64,000 bases of DNA from an uncultured Ulvibacter sp. (lineage in GTDB: Bacteria > Bacteroidota > Bacteroidia > Flavobacteriales > Flavobacteriaceae). Shown piece by piece: positions 37,021 through 45,466 of the stretch. The notes under the pieces are model-generated. The model was not told the DNA's origin and ran no database searches. It saw only the letters and a list, made by a program, of their open reading frames with translations. Location: positions 123,365 through 187,364 of the forward strand of contig CALSSW010000004.1 in NCBI GenBank assembly GCA_943789105.1, in the 5' to 3' direction. The number at the start of each line of letters is the position of its first letter. The stretch's first letter is position 1. The position numbers and the translations under genes were made by a program.

Positions 37021-37725
37021 TTATTTCTTAATTAATGGCAGCAGATAGGTTAGGTTGTACCCATACCCAACACCCCATTGGCTAAAATCATAGGTCCTGT
37101 TAAAACCGGGGATGTATAGGTTGTCAAAATTCTCTGGAACTACCTCAGATAACTTTCTTTTAAGTTGCAGATTTAAAGACAAATAGACATTGTTTAACAC
37201 CTCTGTTTTTACTCCAAGTATAAATTCTGCCCAATGAGCGGTTAACCCACTATACTCTATATTTTGTGTAACAAAAGTAGGAGGAAAGCTTTGGTTAGTG
37301 GAGTAGATTTCATATCCCTTTAATTCTTGACTAAAACTTGAAAACCCATACCTAAGCCCAGTAAATATTTCATTGGTCATACCTGCCCAATTTAAATAGG
37401 CGTTATAGTTAAGCCCAACTTTAAAATAGGATCCTTTTGTGAGCGCATTTATATTGGATTCGAAATAGTCTTTTTTTTCATTACCTAACTCTGCCGCAAG
37501 GTAGAATCTTTCTTGTATTCTTAAATCTGCTAGTAGCTCAAAACCTTGATACCCATCCTCCAAACCACTGCGCAAAGGTTTTGATAGGTCTACACCAAAC
37601 CTTAAGCCGTATTTGGTTTTTTGGGCTATAGTGTCTTTTGTTTTTTCTAGGTTCTCTTGCGCCGCCGTATCTAGGGTAACAAAAAAAGTACTAATGAAAA
37701 ATAGTAATATGGGTAATATCTTCAT
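37021..37725 (-). CDS. DUF6048 family secreted protein
   Basis: The 234-residue protein has a signal peptide ending at TAAQ. Beta-rich strands with repeated glycine/aromatic patterns follow (LRFGVDLSKPLR, YFKVGLNYNAYL, EIFTGLRYGFSSF), suggestive of a small outer-membrane barrel. I recognise it as DUF6048, usually found directly after a DUF6452 lipoprotein and the RlmD gene, as here. Its start lies 35 bases inside the upstream gene, so translation is probably coupled. Function is unknown. Confidence 0.8.
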   Translation of the reverse strand: MKILPILLFFISTFFVTLDTAAQENLEKTKDTIAQKTKYGLRFGVDLSKPLRSGLEDGYQGFELLADLRIQERFYLAAELGNEKKDYFESNINALTKGSYFKVGLNYNAYLNWAGMTNEIFTGLRYGFSSFSQELKGYEIYSTNQSFPPTFVTQNIEYSGLTAHWAEFILGVKTEVLNNVYLSLNLQLKRKLSEVVPENFDNLYIPGFNRTYDFSQWGVGYGYNLTYLLPLIKK

Positions 37726-38182
37726 TTTCTACCGTAGTGTTATTAATACTGCTACTAAGCATCCAGTTTGCACTACCCTCTGCTTGTATTGTTGGGTCTA
37801 TATCTGTAAAGCTGGTTCGAAATCCGCAGGCTCTATTAATGTATATGTCTGCACCTCTTTGATAGGTGATATTAAATGCGTCTGTATTTGGCTCTGTACT
37901 TTCATACCCTTTTGTAAAATTGTAATCTACACTTGTAGCTACTGGGTTTAGTGGTATTTTATAAAGGGTATCTGTTCTTGCTATTACAACTTCTGTTTGA
38001 GATGTATTGGCCAATGTAATTCTTAAATTTTCTACTGCCTTTACCTGCGAAGGATTACTAATATCCATAAATTTTATAACAAGTAGTGGTGTTGTTTGAG
38101 TGTCATCAGGGCAAATATCATCACGTGTACAGCCCCAAAGAAAGACTGTGGTTAATAGCAATAGTGTTAATTCTCGTTTCAT
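37691..38182 (-). CDS. DUF6452 family lipoprotein
   Basis: The 163-residue protein has a lipoprotein signal ending in LWGC (Cys18). A compact beta-rich domain follows, with CPDD near the start and NRACGFR later; two further Cys could bond. It matches DUF6452, which sits between rlmD and DUF6048 in flavobacteria. Function is unknown, but the pairing of a lipoprotein with a predicted barrel protein suggests an outer-membrane complex (inference). The 26-base spacing to rlmD indicates one operon. Confidence 0.8.
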   Translation of the reverse strand: MKRELTLLLLTTVFLWGCTRDDICPDDTQTTPLLVIKFMDISNPSQVKAVENLRITLANTSQTEVVIARTDTLYKIPLNPVATSVDYNFTKGYESTEPNTDAFNITYQRGADIYINRACGFRTSFTDIDPTIQAEGSANWMLSSSINNTTVENEDITHITIFH

Positions 38183-38208
38183 ACTTAAATGTAAAGCTAC
38201 AAGTTATA

Positions 38209-39624
38209 TTATTTTTTTTCAAGCAAGACTACATTCTCAACATGGTGTGTTTGCGGAAACATATCTACAGGTTGTACTTTAACTACCCTGTAGTGCTCAT
38301 CCAATAGCGCTAAATCTCTTGCCTGTGTTGCACTGTTGCAACTTACATAGATAATTTTTTGAGCGCTCAACAAGATAAGCTGTTCTATAACATCCTTATG
38401 CATACCATCACGAGGAGGATCTGTAATGACAACGTCTGCAACACCATGTTTTGCTATAAATTCTTGATTAAAAACTTGCTTCATGTCACCCACATAAAAC
38501 TCGCAATTGGTAATGCCATTTCGCTCTGCGTTTTGTGTGGCAGCAGTTATAGCATCTGGCACAGATTCAATACCAATTACTTTTTTTGCTTTTGCAGCAA
38601 CAAATTGTGCGATGGTTCCAGTACCGGTGTACAAATCAAAAACAAGCTCGCTGCCCGATAGCTTTGCAAAGTCTCTAGTTATTTTATAAAGCTCGAATGC
38701 TTGATCACTATTGGTTTGATAAAATGATTTTGCATTAATTTTAAAGGTCAATCCTTCCATTTGCTCAAATATATGGTCTTTCCCTTTATAACAAATAACC
38801 TCTTGATCATAAATAGTATCATTTCCTTTACCATTAATGACGTATTGTAAAGAGGTAATTTCTGGAAATTGTTTGTATATAGCATCTAGTAGCGCCACTC
38901 TTTTTAATTTATCTTCAGCAAAGAGTTGCAGTAAAACCATTAACTCTCCAGTACTAGAAGTTCTTAGCATTAAGCTGCGTAATATACCGGTTTGATTTCT
39001 TGTGTTAAAAAAAGGAATCTCTAGTTTTTCAGCAGTTTTCTTTATAAAATCTCTAAGGGCATTACTTGGATCTTTCTGCAGATGACACTTATTTAAGTTT
39101 AAAATCTTATCCCACATGCCAGGAATATGAAAACCAAGCGCATTTTTATCTGTAATAATAGTATCCCCTTTAATTTGTTCTAGTGTAAGCCATTTACTGT
39201 CACTAAATGAAAATTCCATTTTATTTCTATAAAAATACTGTTCTTTAGAACCTAAAATAGGGGTTATATCCGGCAAAGTAACTTTGCCAATACGGCTTAA
39301 ATTGTTTTCTATTTCTTTTTGTTTGAAAAATAATTGGTGCTCATACCCCATATGTTGCCATTTACAACCTCCACAAGTACCAAAATGTTCACAAACAGGA
39401 TCCACACGTTTGTCTGAGGCTTTGTGTATTTTTATTGCAGTACCTTCAAAGTATGCTTTTCTTTTTTTGGTAGTTTGCACAGATACAATATCTCCTGGAA
39501 CCGCATTGTTTATAAATACCACACGTCCATCTGCAGCTTTTGCAATTGCTTTTCCTTTTGCGCCAGCATCAATTACCTGAAGATGTTCTAATACAATTCG
39601 GTTTTTAGATTTTTTTCTAGCCAT
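38209..39624 (-). CDS. rlmD: 23S rRNA (uracil-C5)-methyltransferase
   Basis: The 471-residue TrmA/RlmD-family enzyme has an N-terminal TRAM domain (about residues 10-65). Iron-sulfur cluster cysteines follow in CEHFGTCGGCKW. A central insert precedes the catalytic core with the SAM site DLYTGTGTIAQF, motif IV DPPRDG and the catalytic Cys in VSCNSATQARDL. It would form 5-methyluridine in 23S rRNA, the RlmD position being most likely. It heads the rlmD-DUF6452-DUF6048 run. Confidence 0.93.
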   Translation of the reverse strand: MARKKSKNRIVLEHLQVIDAGAKGKAIAKAADGRVVFINNAVPGDIVSVQTTKKRKAYFEGTAIKIHKASDKRVDPVCEHFGTCGGCKWQHMGYEHQLFFKQKEIENNLSRIGKVTLPDITPILGSKEQYFYRNKMEFSFSDSKWLTLEQIKGDTIITDKNALGFHIPGMWDKILNLNKCHLQKDPSNALRDFIKKTAEKLEIPFFNTRNQTGILRSLMLRTSSTGELMVLLQLFAEDKLKRVALLDAIYKQFPEITSLQYVINGKGNDTIYDQEVICYKGKDHIFEQMEGLTFKINAKSFYQTNSDQAFELYKITRDFAKLSGSELVFDLYTGTGTIAQFVAAKAKKVIGIESVPDAITAATQNAERNGITNCEFYVGDMKQVFNQEFIAKHGVADVVITDPPRDGMHKDVIEQLILLSAQKIIYVSCNSATQARDLALLDEHYRVVKVQPVDMFPQTHHVENVVLLEKK

Positions 39625-39798
39625 AGTGTAAAAATACTATAAATGCCTTATTAATATTGTGGAACGACTTTAAAAAAACATTTTAAATTTAGTAATTTTA
39701 CAAAAGGATGATTTCTCTCCTCCGCTGAATTTTTGAGCAATCAAGAAAATAAAGGTATTGTAGGAATTTCATGTATTAATTTTTAAATATTTTATGTT

Positions 39799-41079
39799 AT
39801 GTCTATAACAGAGAAAACATTGTCTCAACAAGCCATTGATCAAGAAAATAAATATGGAGCTCACAATTACCATCCACTACCAGTTGTTTTAAATAAAGGC
39901 GAGGGGGTCTTTGTTTGGGATGTAGAGGGTAAAAAATATTATGATTTTCTTTCTGCATATAGTGCTGTAAACCAAGGGCACTGTCATCCAAAAATTGTTG
40001 GAGCAATGACCACTCAGGCACAAACTCTGAGTCTAACATCCCGTGCATTTTACAACGATATGTTAGGAAAGTACGAGGAGTTTGCAGCATCGTATTTTAA
40101 CTTTGATAAAATACTACCCATGAACACCGGTGCAGAGGCTGTAGAGACAGCTTTAAAGATTTGTAGACGTTGGGCTTACCAAGAGAAAGGAATCCAGCAA
40201 AACAAAGCAGAGATTGTTGTTTGCAATAATAATTTCCACGGTAGGACAACTACTATTATCTCATTTTCTAATGATCCAGTTGCAAAGTCAAATTTTGGAC
40301 CTTATACCAATGGATTTATTAAAGTAGAGTATGACAACCTACAGGCTTTAAGAGATATCCTAGAGTCTAATAAAAATGTAGCAGGATTTCTAGTAGAACC
40401 TATACAGGGAGAGGCTGGCGTTTTTGTACCTAGTGATAATTATTTAATAGAAGCTAAAGCATTATGCCAAAAACACAATGTGCTTTTTATTGCAGACGAA
40501 GTTCAAACAGGAATTGCTAGAACAGGTAAATTGCTAGCTACTTGTGGTAACTGTTCTTGTGAAAAGAGAAACTGTAGCGGTACCCCAGATGTGAAACCGG
40601 ATATTTTAATTCTAGGAAAAGCGCTAAGCGGTGGTGCCTATCCAGTTTCTGCTGTATTGGCAAATGATGCTATCATGCAGGTAATTACACCAGGATCTCA
40701 TGGGTCTACCTTTGGAGGTAATCCAATTGCAGCGGCTGTTGCAATGGCCGCTTTGCAGGTTGTTCAAGATGAGCAGCTTGCAGAAAATGCCTATAGGCTT
40801 GGAAACATATTTAGAGCAGAACTAAATAAATACATACAAACTAGCACTATTTGTAATGGAGTACGGGGTAAAGGATTGTTAAATGCAATACTTATCAATG
40901 ATGATGAGCAGAGTGCTACTGCTTGGAATATTTGCATGAGACTACGTGATAATGGCTTGTTGGCAAAACCTACCCACGGAAATATTATTCGTTTTGCTCC
41001 GCCACTTGTAATGACTCAGGCGCAACTCCACGATTGTATTTCTATTATTACTGAAACACTAAAAGAATTTGAAGCATAA
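39799..41079 (+). CDS. rocD: ornithine--oxo-acid transaminase
   Basis: The 426-residue fold-type I aminotransferase converts ornithine and 2-oxoglutarate to glutamate semialdehyde and glutamate, linking arginine and proline metabolism. The PLP lysine is Lys274 in LILGKALSGG, with ADEVQTG before it and NTGAEAVETA as the phosphate-binding loop. An unusual cysteine-rich insertion lies at about residues 249-259 (CGNCSCEKRNC), between the cofactor Asp strand and the PLP lysine. I recall similar inserts in other flavobacterial homologues. The gene is monocistronic, with a terminator at 41102-41135. Confidence 0.95.
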   Translation: MSITEKTLSQQAIDQENKYGAHNYHPLPVVLNKGEGVFVWDVEGKKYYDFLSAYSAVNQGHCHPKIVGAMTTQAQTLSLTSRAFYNDMLGKYEEFAASYFNFDKILPMNTGAEAVETALKICRRWAYQEKGIQQNKAEIVVCNNNFHGRTTTIISFSNDPVAKSNFGPYTNGFIKVEYDNLQALRDILESNKNVAGFLVEPIQGEAGVFVPSDNYLIEAKALCQKHNVLFIADEVQTGIARTGKLLATCGNCSCEKRNCSGTPDVKPDILILGKALSGGAYPVSAVLANDAIMQVITPGSHGSTFGGNPIAAAVAMAALQVVQDEQLAENAYRLGNIFRAELNKYIQTSTICNGVRGKGLLNAILINDDEQSATAWNICMRLRDNGLLAKPTHGNIIRFAPPLVMTQAQLHDCISIITETLKEFEA

Positions 41080-41101
41080 TTTTTTGTAACTCCGGATTTA
41101 T

Positions 41102-41135
41102 AAAAGGATTGACTGTAAAAGTTACTCCTTTTTTT
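41102..41135 (+). terminator. intrinsic terminator after rocD
   Basis: AAAAGGA at 41102-41108 pairs with TCCTTTT at 41126-41132. An inner stem (one mismatch, one wobble) and a short loop complete it, and a T-run follows. Confidence 0.6.
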
Positions 41136-41216
41136 GTCTAAAATATTTTGCAGAAGTAATAGATATTTTCATAATTTTAAATCTATGTTATTTTTAACAT
41201 CTCAAATAAAAACACA

Positions 41217-41762
41217 ATGAAAAAAGGGGATACCGTACAGGTTCTTGATGATAACGTTGAAGGAACTATTGTTTCTATTGAAAACAGTACCGTTGTTGTT
41301 GAAACTCTAGATGGCTTCCAGATAGCTTATCAGCGCCAGGAACTACTGGTTTTAGAAAACCCAATCTCTTCTCAAGAATTTTCTGTGGTTAATATTTCTG
41401 AGGTGTTAAAAAACAAAGAAGTTGTTACTCATAAAAATGCGAAGGGAGAAAAGCCAAAACAACGTGTAAAGCCTGCCATGGAGGTAGATTTACATATACA
41501 TCAATTGGTTTCTTCTCAAAGAGGTTTAAGTAATTATGATATGCTTGAAATACAATTAGATACCGCAAAAAGGCAATTACTCTTTGCTATGAAAAAAAAA
41601 ATACATCGCGTGGTGTTTATTCATGGAGTTGGAGCTGGGGTTTTAAGACAAGAATTAGAGTATCTTTTAAAAAGATACGATGCTATTAGCTTTGAGGATG
41701 CAAATTTCCAAAAATATGGTAGAGGAGCTACAGAGGTTTACATACACCAAAGTAAACTATAG
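41217..41762 (+). CDS. Smr domain protein
   Basis: The 181-residue protein begins with a small beta-barrel segment (KKGDTVQVLDDNVEGTIV) resembling the KOW-like N-terminus of DUF2027/MutS2-related proteins. The C-terminal half is an Smr domain, with VDLHIH and IHGVGAG as the LDxH and HGxG motifs. Smr domains nick nucleic acid or act in ribosome rescue and mismatch-related processes. It stands alone on the plus strand and converges with the thrombospondin-like lipoprotein gene. Confidence 0.85.
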   Translation: MKKGDTVQVLDDNVEGTIVSIENSTVVVETLDGFQIAYQRQELLVLENPISSQEFSVVNISEVLKNKEVVTHKNAKGEKPKQRVKPAMEVDLHIHQLVSSQRGLSNYDMLEIQLDTAKRQLLFAMKKKIHRVVFIHGVGAGVLRQELEYLLKRYDAISFEDANFQKYGRGATEVYIHQSKL

Positions 41763-41765
41763 CGT

Positions 41766-42647
41766 TTAAAACTCTGGAGTTAGCGTGATAGTTTCATTTC
41801 TTATTTGTTCAATAACACCAAGAGTATAGGTTTCAATAATAATTTGCTCCTGTGTGCTTACTAAAACTAGGTTGTCTATGATGATGGTTCCATCACTTGT
41901 TGTGTTGTATACATGCTCCTTATAGGCCTCTATAGTAACACTTATGGCTAGATTTGGATCAAGGTAATTTGGCAAACCTCCGGGAGTTGCTATATCGTCT
42001 GCAGGATTGAGGTTTTGATCTATATCTTCATTTATGGTGAGTACCCCGTCGTTGTCATCATCAGTGTCTAGGTAGTCTGGTACACCATCAAGGTCTGTGT
42101 CTCTCGGGTTTAATGGATCATCACCAATTTCTTGAGAAGTTACTACATTATCACCGTCATCATCAAAATCGTGATAATTTGGGATACCATCACCATCAAA
42201 ATCTCCAAAACCTTCTTGTGATAACTCATCAGAATTTACAAAATCAATACCATCAAAATCATCTAGTGTTGTCTCAGATATAAGTCTAGCCTCGCCAGAG
42301 GTGCCAATGTATTCTAGAACTACTGCGGGAGATGTAGGAGGTATAGGATTACAAAAATAACTAGAGGTAACACTGTCATCAAAACCTCTATAATTTACGA
42401 TACTTCCCGTTGTACTTAGATTAAATGTTTGAGTGCCAGTTTCTGTAAACAGCTCTTGGGTTGTAGGAATATTTAAAGAAATACTTTCATTAACCTGAGG
42501 ATTTATTTTAAAAAAAACACTATTAGTAATATCTCCACAACGTTGTAGTTGCGCATCTTCAAAATCAAAATTTGTTACAATTAAATCACCGTCATTACAA
42601 CCTTGAAATAGTATGGGTAATAAAAATATAAATAAGTGCTTTCTCAT
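41766..42647 (-). CDS. lipoprotein with DxDxDG calcium-binding repeats
   Basis: The true start is taken as the ATG at 42647, because it begins a proper signal (MRKHLFIFLLPILFQGC) with a lipobox Cys. An upstream in-frame extension would put 64 non-signal residues before it. The 293-residue mature region contains thrombospondin type 3-like acidic repeats such as DFDGDGIPNYHD, DFDDDGD, DTDLDGVPDYLD and DTDDDNDG, which bind calcium and act as rigid spacers. No catalytic domain is recognised. The gene is divergent from the cysteine desulfurase gene and convergent with the Smr gene, with three bases between stops. Confidence 0.75.
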   Translation of the reverse strand: MRKHLFIFLLPILFQGCNDGDLIVTNFDFEDAQLQRCGDITNSVFFKINPQVNESISLNIPTTQELFTETGTQTFNLSTTGSIVNYRGFDDSVTSSYFCNPIPPTSPAVVLEYIGTSGEARLISETTLDDFDGIDFVNSDELSQEGFGDFDGDGIPNYHDFDDDGDNVVTSQEIGDDPLNPRDTDLDGVPDYLDTDDDNDGVLTINEDIDQNLNPADDIATPGGLPNYLDPNLAISVTIEAYKEHVYNTTSDGTIIIDNLVLVSTQEQIIIETYTLGVIEQIRNETITLTPEF

Positions 42648-42730
42648 ATAGGTATGGTCTTGAATTAAACAGCAATACAAAGTAACGTATTTCTTTAGGA
42701 TAGGGGTGTTAATCATCAAAAATTTATCTG

Positions 42731-42738
42731 TATTTTTG
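42731..42738 (+). promoter_or_regulatory. -7 element for cysteine desulfurase gene
   Basis: TATTTTTG matches TAnnTTTG and lies 36 bases before the proposed TTG start codon at 42775, supporting that start over the more distant ATG at 42706. Confidence 0.5.
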
Positions 42739-42774
42739 TTTGAGTATTTTAATTCACATTTTAATATCTTATCA

Positions 42775-43941
42775 TTGAGAAACGTATATTTTGACAATGC
42801 TGCCACAACACAGCTCAGATCAGAGGTAATTAGTACCATGACCCAAGTGTTGCAAACTGAGTTTGGAAACCCTTCATCTACCCATGATTTTGGGAGGTCT
42901 TCTAAAGCATTAATTGAAACTGCCAGAAAAGAAGTAGCTCAAATATTAAATGTTTCTGCCTCTGAGATTATTTTCACCTCTGGTGGTACAGAAGCAGATA
43001 ATTTGGTGCTTAATGGCTGTGTTAAAAATCTTAATATTACTAGAATTATATCAAGTAAAATTGAGCATCACGCTGTCTTACACGCCATACAAGAGATGCA
43101 AACAAGCCATAATATTACTGTTGAGTATGTTGCTTTAGACCATTGTGGGGCCATAGATTTTGGACATTTAGAAAGTCTCCTTACAGATACTACCCAAAAA
43201 ACCCTGGTAAGTTTAATGCATGTCAATAATGAAGTTGGTAATATTCTAGATTTAAAACGTACTGCCAATCTTTGTAAAAAATACAATGCCTTATTTCATA
43301 GCGATACGGTTCAATCTATAGGACATTATCATTTAGATTTTAGTGACATCCCAATAGATTTTGCGGCTGTTGCAGCTCACAAATTTCATGGGCCAAAAGG
43401 AGTTGGCTTTGCATTTATTAGAAAGAACTCTGGTATAAAACCCATGATTGTTGGAGGAGCTCAAGAGCGAGGAATGAGGGCGGGAACAGAGCCTGTTTAT
43501 GCCATAGTTGGGATGGTTGAGGCATTAAAAATTTCATATCAAAACTTAGCGCAAGAAAAAAAATACATCACAGGGCTAAAAGATTACTTTAAAGAGTCAT
43601 TGGTTAGAGAAATACCAGAAATTCAATTTAATGGCCAATGTGAAGATAATACCAAAAGTTCCTACACCGTTCTTAACGTGTGTATTCCAGTTTCTCCACA
43701 AAAAGGGATGATGTTATTGTTTCAATTAGATTTAAAAGGTATTGCGTGTTCTAAAGGCAGTGCTTGCCAGAGCGGAAGTAATAAGGGGTCTCATGTGTTG
43801 TCTGAAATATTAAACGACGAAGATTTAGAGAAGCCTTCTATACGTTTTTCTTTTTCTACCTTTAACACTAAAGATGAAATTGATTATGTTGTACAAACCT
43901 TAAAAACCTTTGTTAACTCTGGAAATACTCTAGAACATTAA
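42775..43941 (+). CDS. cysteine desulfurase family protein
   Basis: This fold-type I PLP enzyme removes sulfur from cysteine. I place the start at TTG 42775 because the protein then begins LRNVYFDNAATT, the normal N-terminus of this family. The ATG at 42706 would add 23 residues with no family match and would lie upstream of a good promoter element. The PLP lysine is in AAHKFHGPKG, the sulfur-acceptor Cys in CSKGSACQSG. Length becomes 388 residues. Roles include iron-sulfur cluster and thiolated tRNA synthesis; IscS/NifS-like assignment cannot be refined. The last bases overlap the end of the alanine dehydrogenase gene on the other strand. Confidence 0.9.
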   Translation: MRNVYFDNAATTQLRSEVISTMTQVLQTEFGNPSSTHDFGRSSKALIETARKEVAQILNVSASEIIFTSGGTEADNLVLNGCVKNLNITRIISSKIEHHAVLHAIQEMQTSHNITVEYVALDHCGAIDFGHLESLLTDTTQKTLVSLMHVNNEVGNILDLKRTANLCKKYNALFHSDTVQSIGHYHLDFSDIPIDFAAVAAHKFHGPKGVGFAFIRKNSGIKPMIVGGAQERGMRAGTEPVYAIVGMVEALKISYQNLAQEKKYITGLKDYFKESLVREIPEIQFNGQCEDNTKSSYTVLNVCIPVSPQKGMMLLFQLDLKGIACSKGSACQSGSNKGSHVLSEILNDEDLEKPSIRFSFSTFNTKDEIDYVVQTLKTFVNSGNTLEH

Positions 43942-45129
43942 CAAGTTTAAATCACTGTGGGGCATATCAAACCAATTACTTACTGCCTTACTAGTTAAAA
44001 TACCTCTGTAAAAATAGACTCCATTTTTTAATCCCCTATCAAAACGGATGGCTTGCTCCAAGCCCCCAGATTCTGCTATTTGTAATAAATAGGGAGTAAA
44101 AATATTACTTATTGAAATAGAAGCGGTTCTTGGATACCTAGCAGGAATGTTTGGCACCCCATAATGAATCACACCATGCTTAATAACCGTTGGGTTGTCA
44201 TGAGAGGTCATTTCAGTAGTTTCAAAGCACCCACCCATATCTACACTAACATCAATTATGATGGCTCCTTCTTTCATGTTTTCAACCATATCTTGAGTAA
44301 CAATAATAGGGGAGCGGTTAGTGCCTCTTATGGCCCCTATGGCAACATCACATCTTCGAAGAGATTTCATTAAATTTTTTGGCTGTATGGTAGAGGTATA
44401 AAGGGTATGACCAACTTTATATTGCAGTTCTCTAAGACGGGTTATTGAACTATCAAACACCTTAACATTTGCACCAAGCCCTAGGGCAGATCGTATTGCA
44501 AATTGCCCAACTGTGCCTGCTCCAATTACTACAACCTCTACGGGTGGAACTCCACTAATGTTTCCAAACAATAGGCCCTTTCCTTTTTTAGCATTCACCA
44601 TAAGTTCTGAGGCTATAAGCACAGATGCTGTTCCAGCTATTTCACTAAGGGCTTTAACGGCTGGGTAGGAATGATCTTCATCTTTAATAAACTCAAAGGC
44701 AAGGGCTGTGATTTTCTTTTTTGCCAATGCCTCAAAATAACTTTTTTGTCTAGTTTTAAGCTGCAGGGCAGATATCAGTACTGTCTTTGGATTAATTAAA
44801 GCTATTTCTTCTTGGGTAGGGGGCTCCACTTTTAATATGATGGGGCACCCAAATACTTTTTTTGTCTCTGTGGTTATTTCAGCACCTGCTTCACTATATG
44901 CGGTGTTTGAGAATCCTGCCTGTTGCCCAGCACCATCTTCTAATAAAACTCTATGGCCGTTTGCAACAATGGCTGCAACAGCGTCTGGAGTCAAGCAAAT
45001 ACGTTTTTCTTGAGCGTGTGTTTCTTTAGGTAAGCCTATATATAAGGCTCCTTTTTGTTTTGAAATTTCTAAGGTTTCTTCTTGGGGAAGTAATTGATCC
45101 TTAGTAAATGGAGAGGTGGGTTTTGACAT
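43930..45129 (-). CDS. ald: alanine dehydrogenase
   Basis: The 399-residue protein shows the AlaDH/PNT fold: KETHAQEKRICLTPDAV at the N-terminal pyruvate site, an NAD-binding VVIGAGTVGQFAIRSA loop, and DVSVDMGGCFET downstream. It oxidatively deaminates alanine to pyruvate and ammonium. About 25 extra N-terminal residues precede the usual family start. In flavobacteria ald is often close to tsaE and porX, and here it lies on the same strand about 3 kb downstream of them. Pyridine nucleotide transhydrogenase alpha subunit is a related alternative but would be split differently. Confidence 0.88.
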   Translation of the reverse strand: MSKPTSPFTKDQLLPQEETLEISKQKGALYIGLPKETHAQEKRICLTPDAVAAIVANGHRVLLEDGAGQQAGFSNTAYSEAGAEITTETKKVFGCPIILKVEPPTQEEIALINPKTVLISALQLKTRQKSYFEALAKKKITALAFEFIKDEDHSYPAVKALSEIAGTASVLIASELMVNAKKGKGLLFGNISGVPPVEVVVIGAGTVGQFAIRSALGLGANVKVFDSSITRLRELQYKVGHTLYTSTIQPKNLMKSLRRCDVAIGAIRGTNRSPIIVTQDMVENMKEGAIIIDVSVDMGGCFETTEMTSHDNPTVIKHGVIHYGVPNIPARYPRTASISISNIFTPYLLQIAESGGLEQAIRFDRGLKNGVYFYRGILTSKAVSNWFDMPHSDLNLLMF

Positions 45130-45466
45130 GATGCATGGTTAACTGCAACAATTTACAATTTTTTTTAGCCACACCATAAAAAAAAAGCAAATCACCTTTT
45201 CATTCTCTATGAAAATAACTCCCCAGTTATAGCATGTTAGTAATCAGATGATTTGCTGGGTCAAATATTTAACAATATCTGTTTGTTTCCTAATGGTGCT
45301 GTTATGTATTCATTAAAAAGCACTATTAATTCTTGAATTACTAGTATGTAGTTATATTTTAAACTATTGTATTTCAGTTACTTATGTTTTTAATTACGGC
45401 CTTTTATAGCTTGAGTGTAATATGCCCCATGATTTTTACTAAATTTATCATAACAAACTAAAAATC
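45130..45466. other. 337-base intergenic region with inverted repeat
   Basis: No gene is seen. AGCAAATCA (45186-45194) and TGATTTGCT (45249-45257) form a 9-base inverted repeat 54 bases apart, lying in the divergent region between ald and the AraC-type gene. No convincing promoter was found; TAAATTTA at 45440-45447 is a partial -7 match. Confidence 0.5.
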
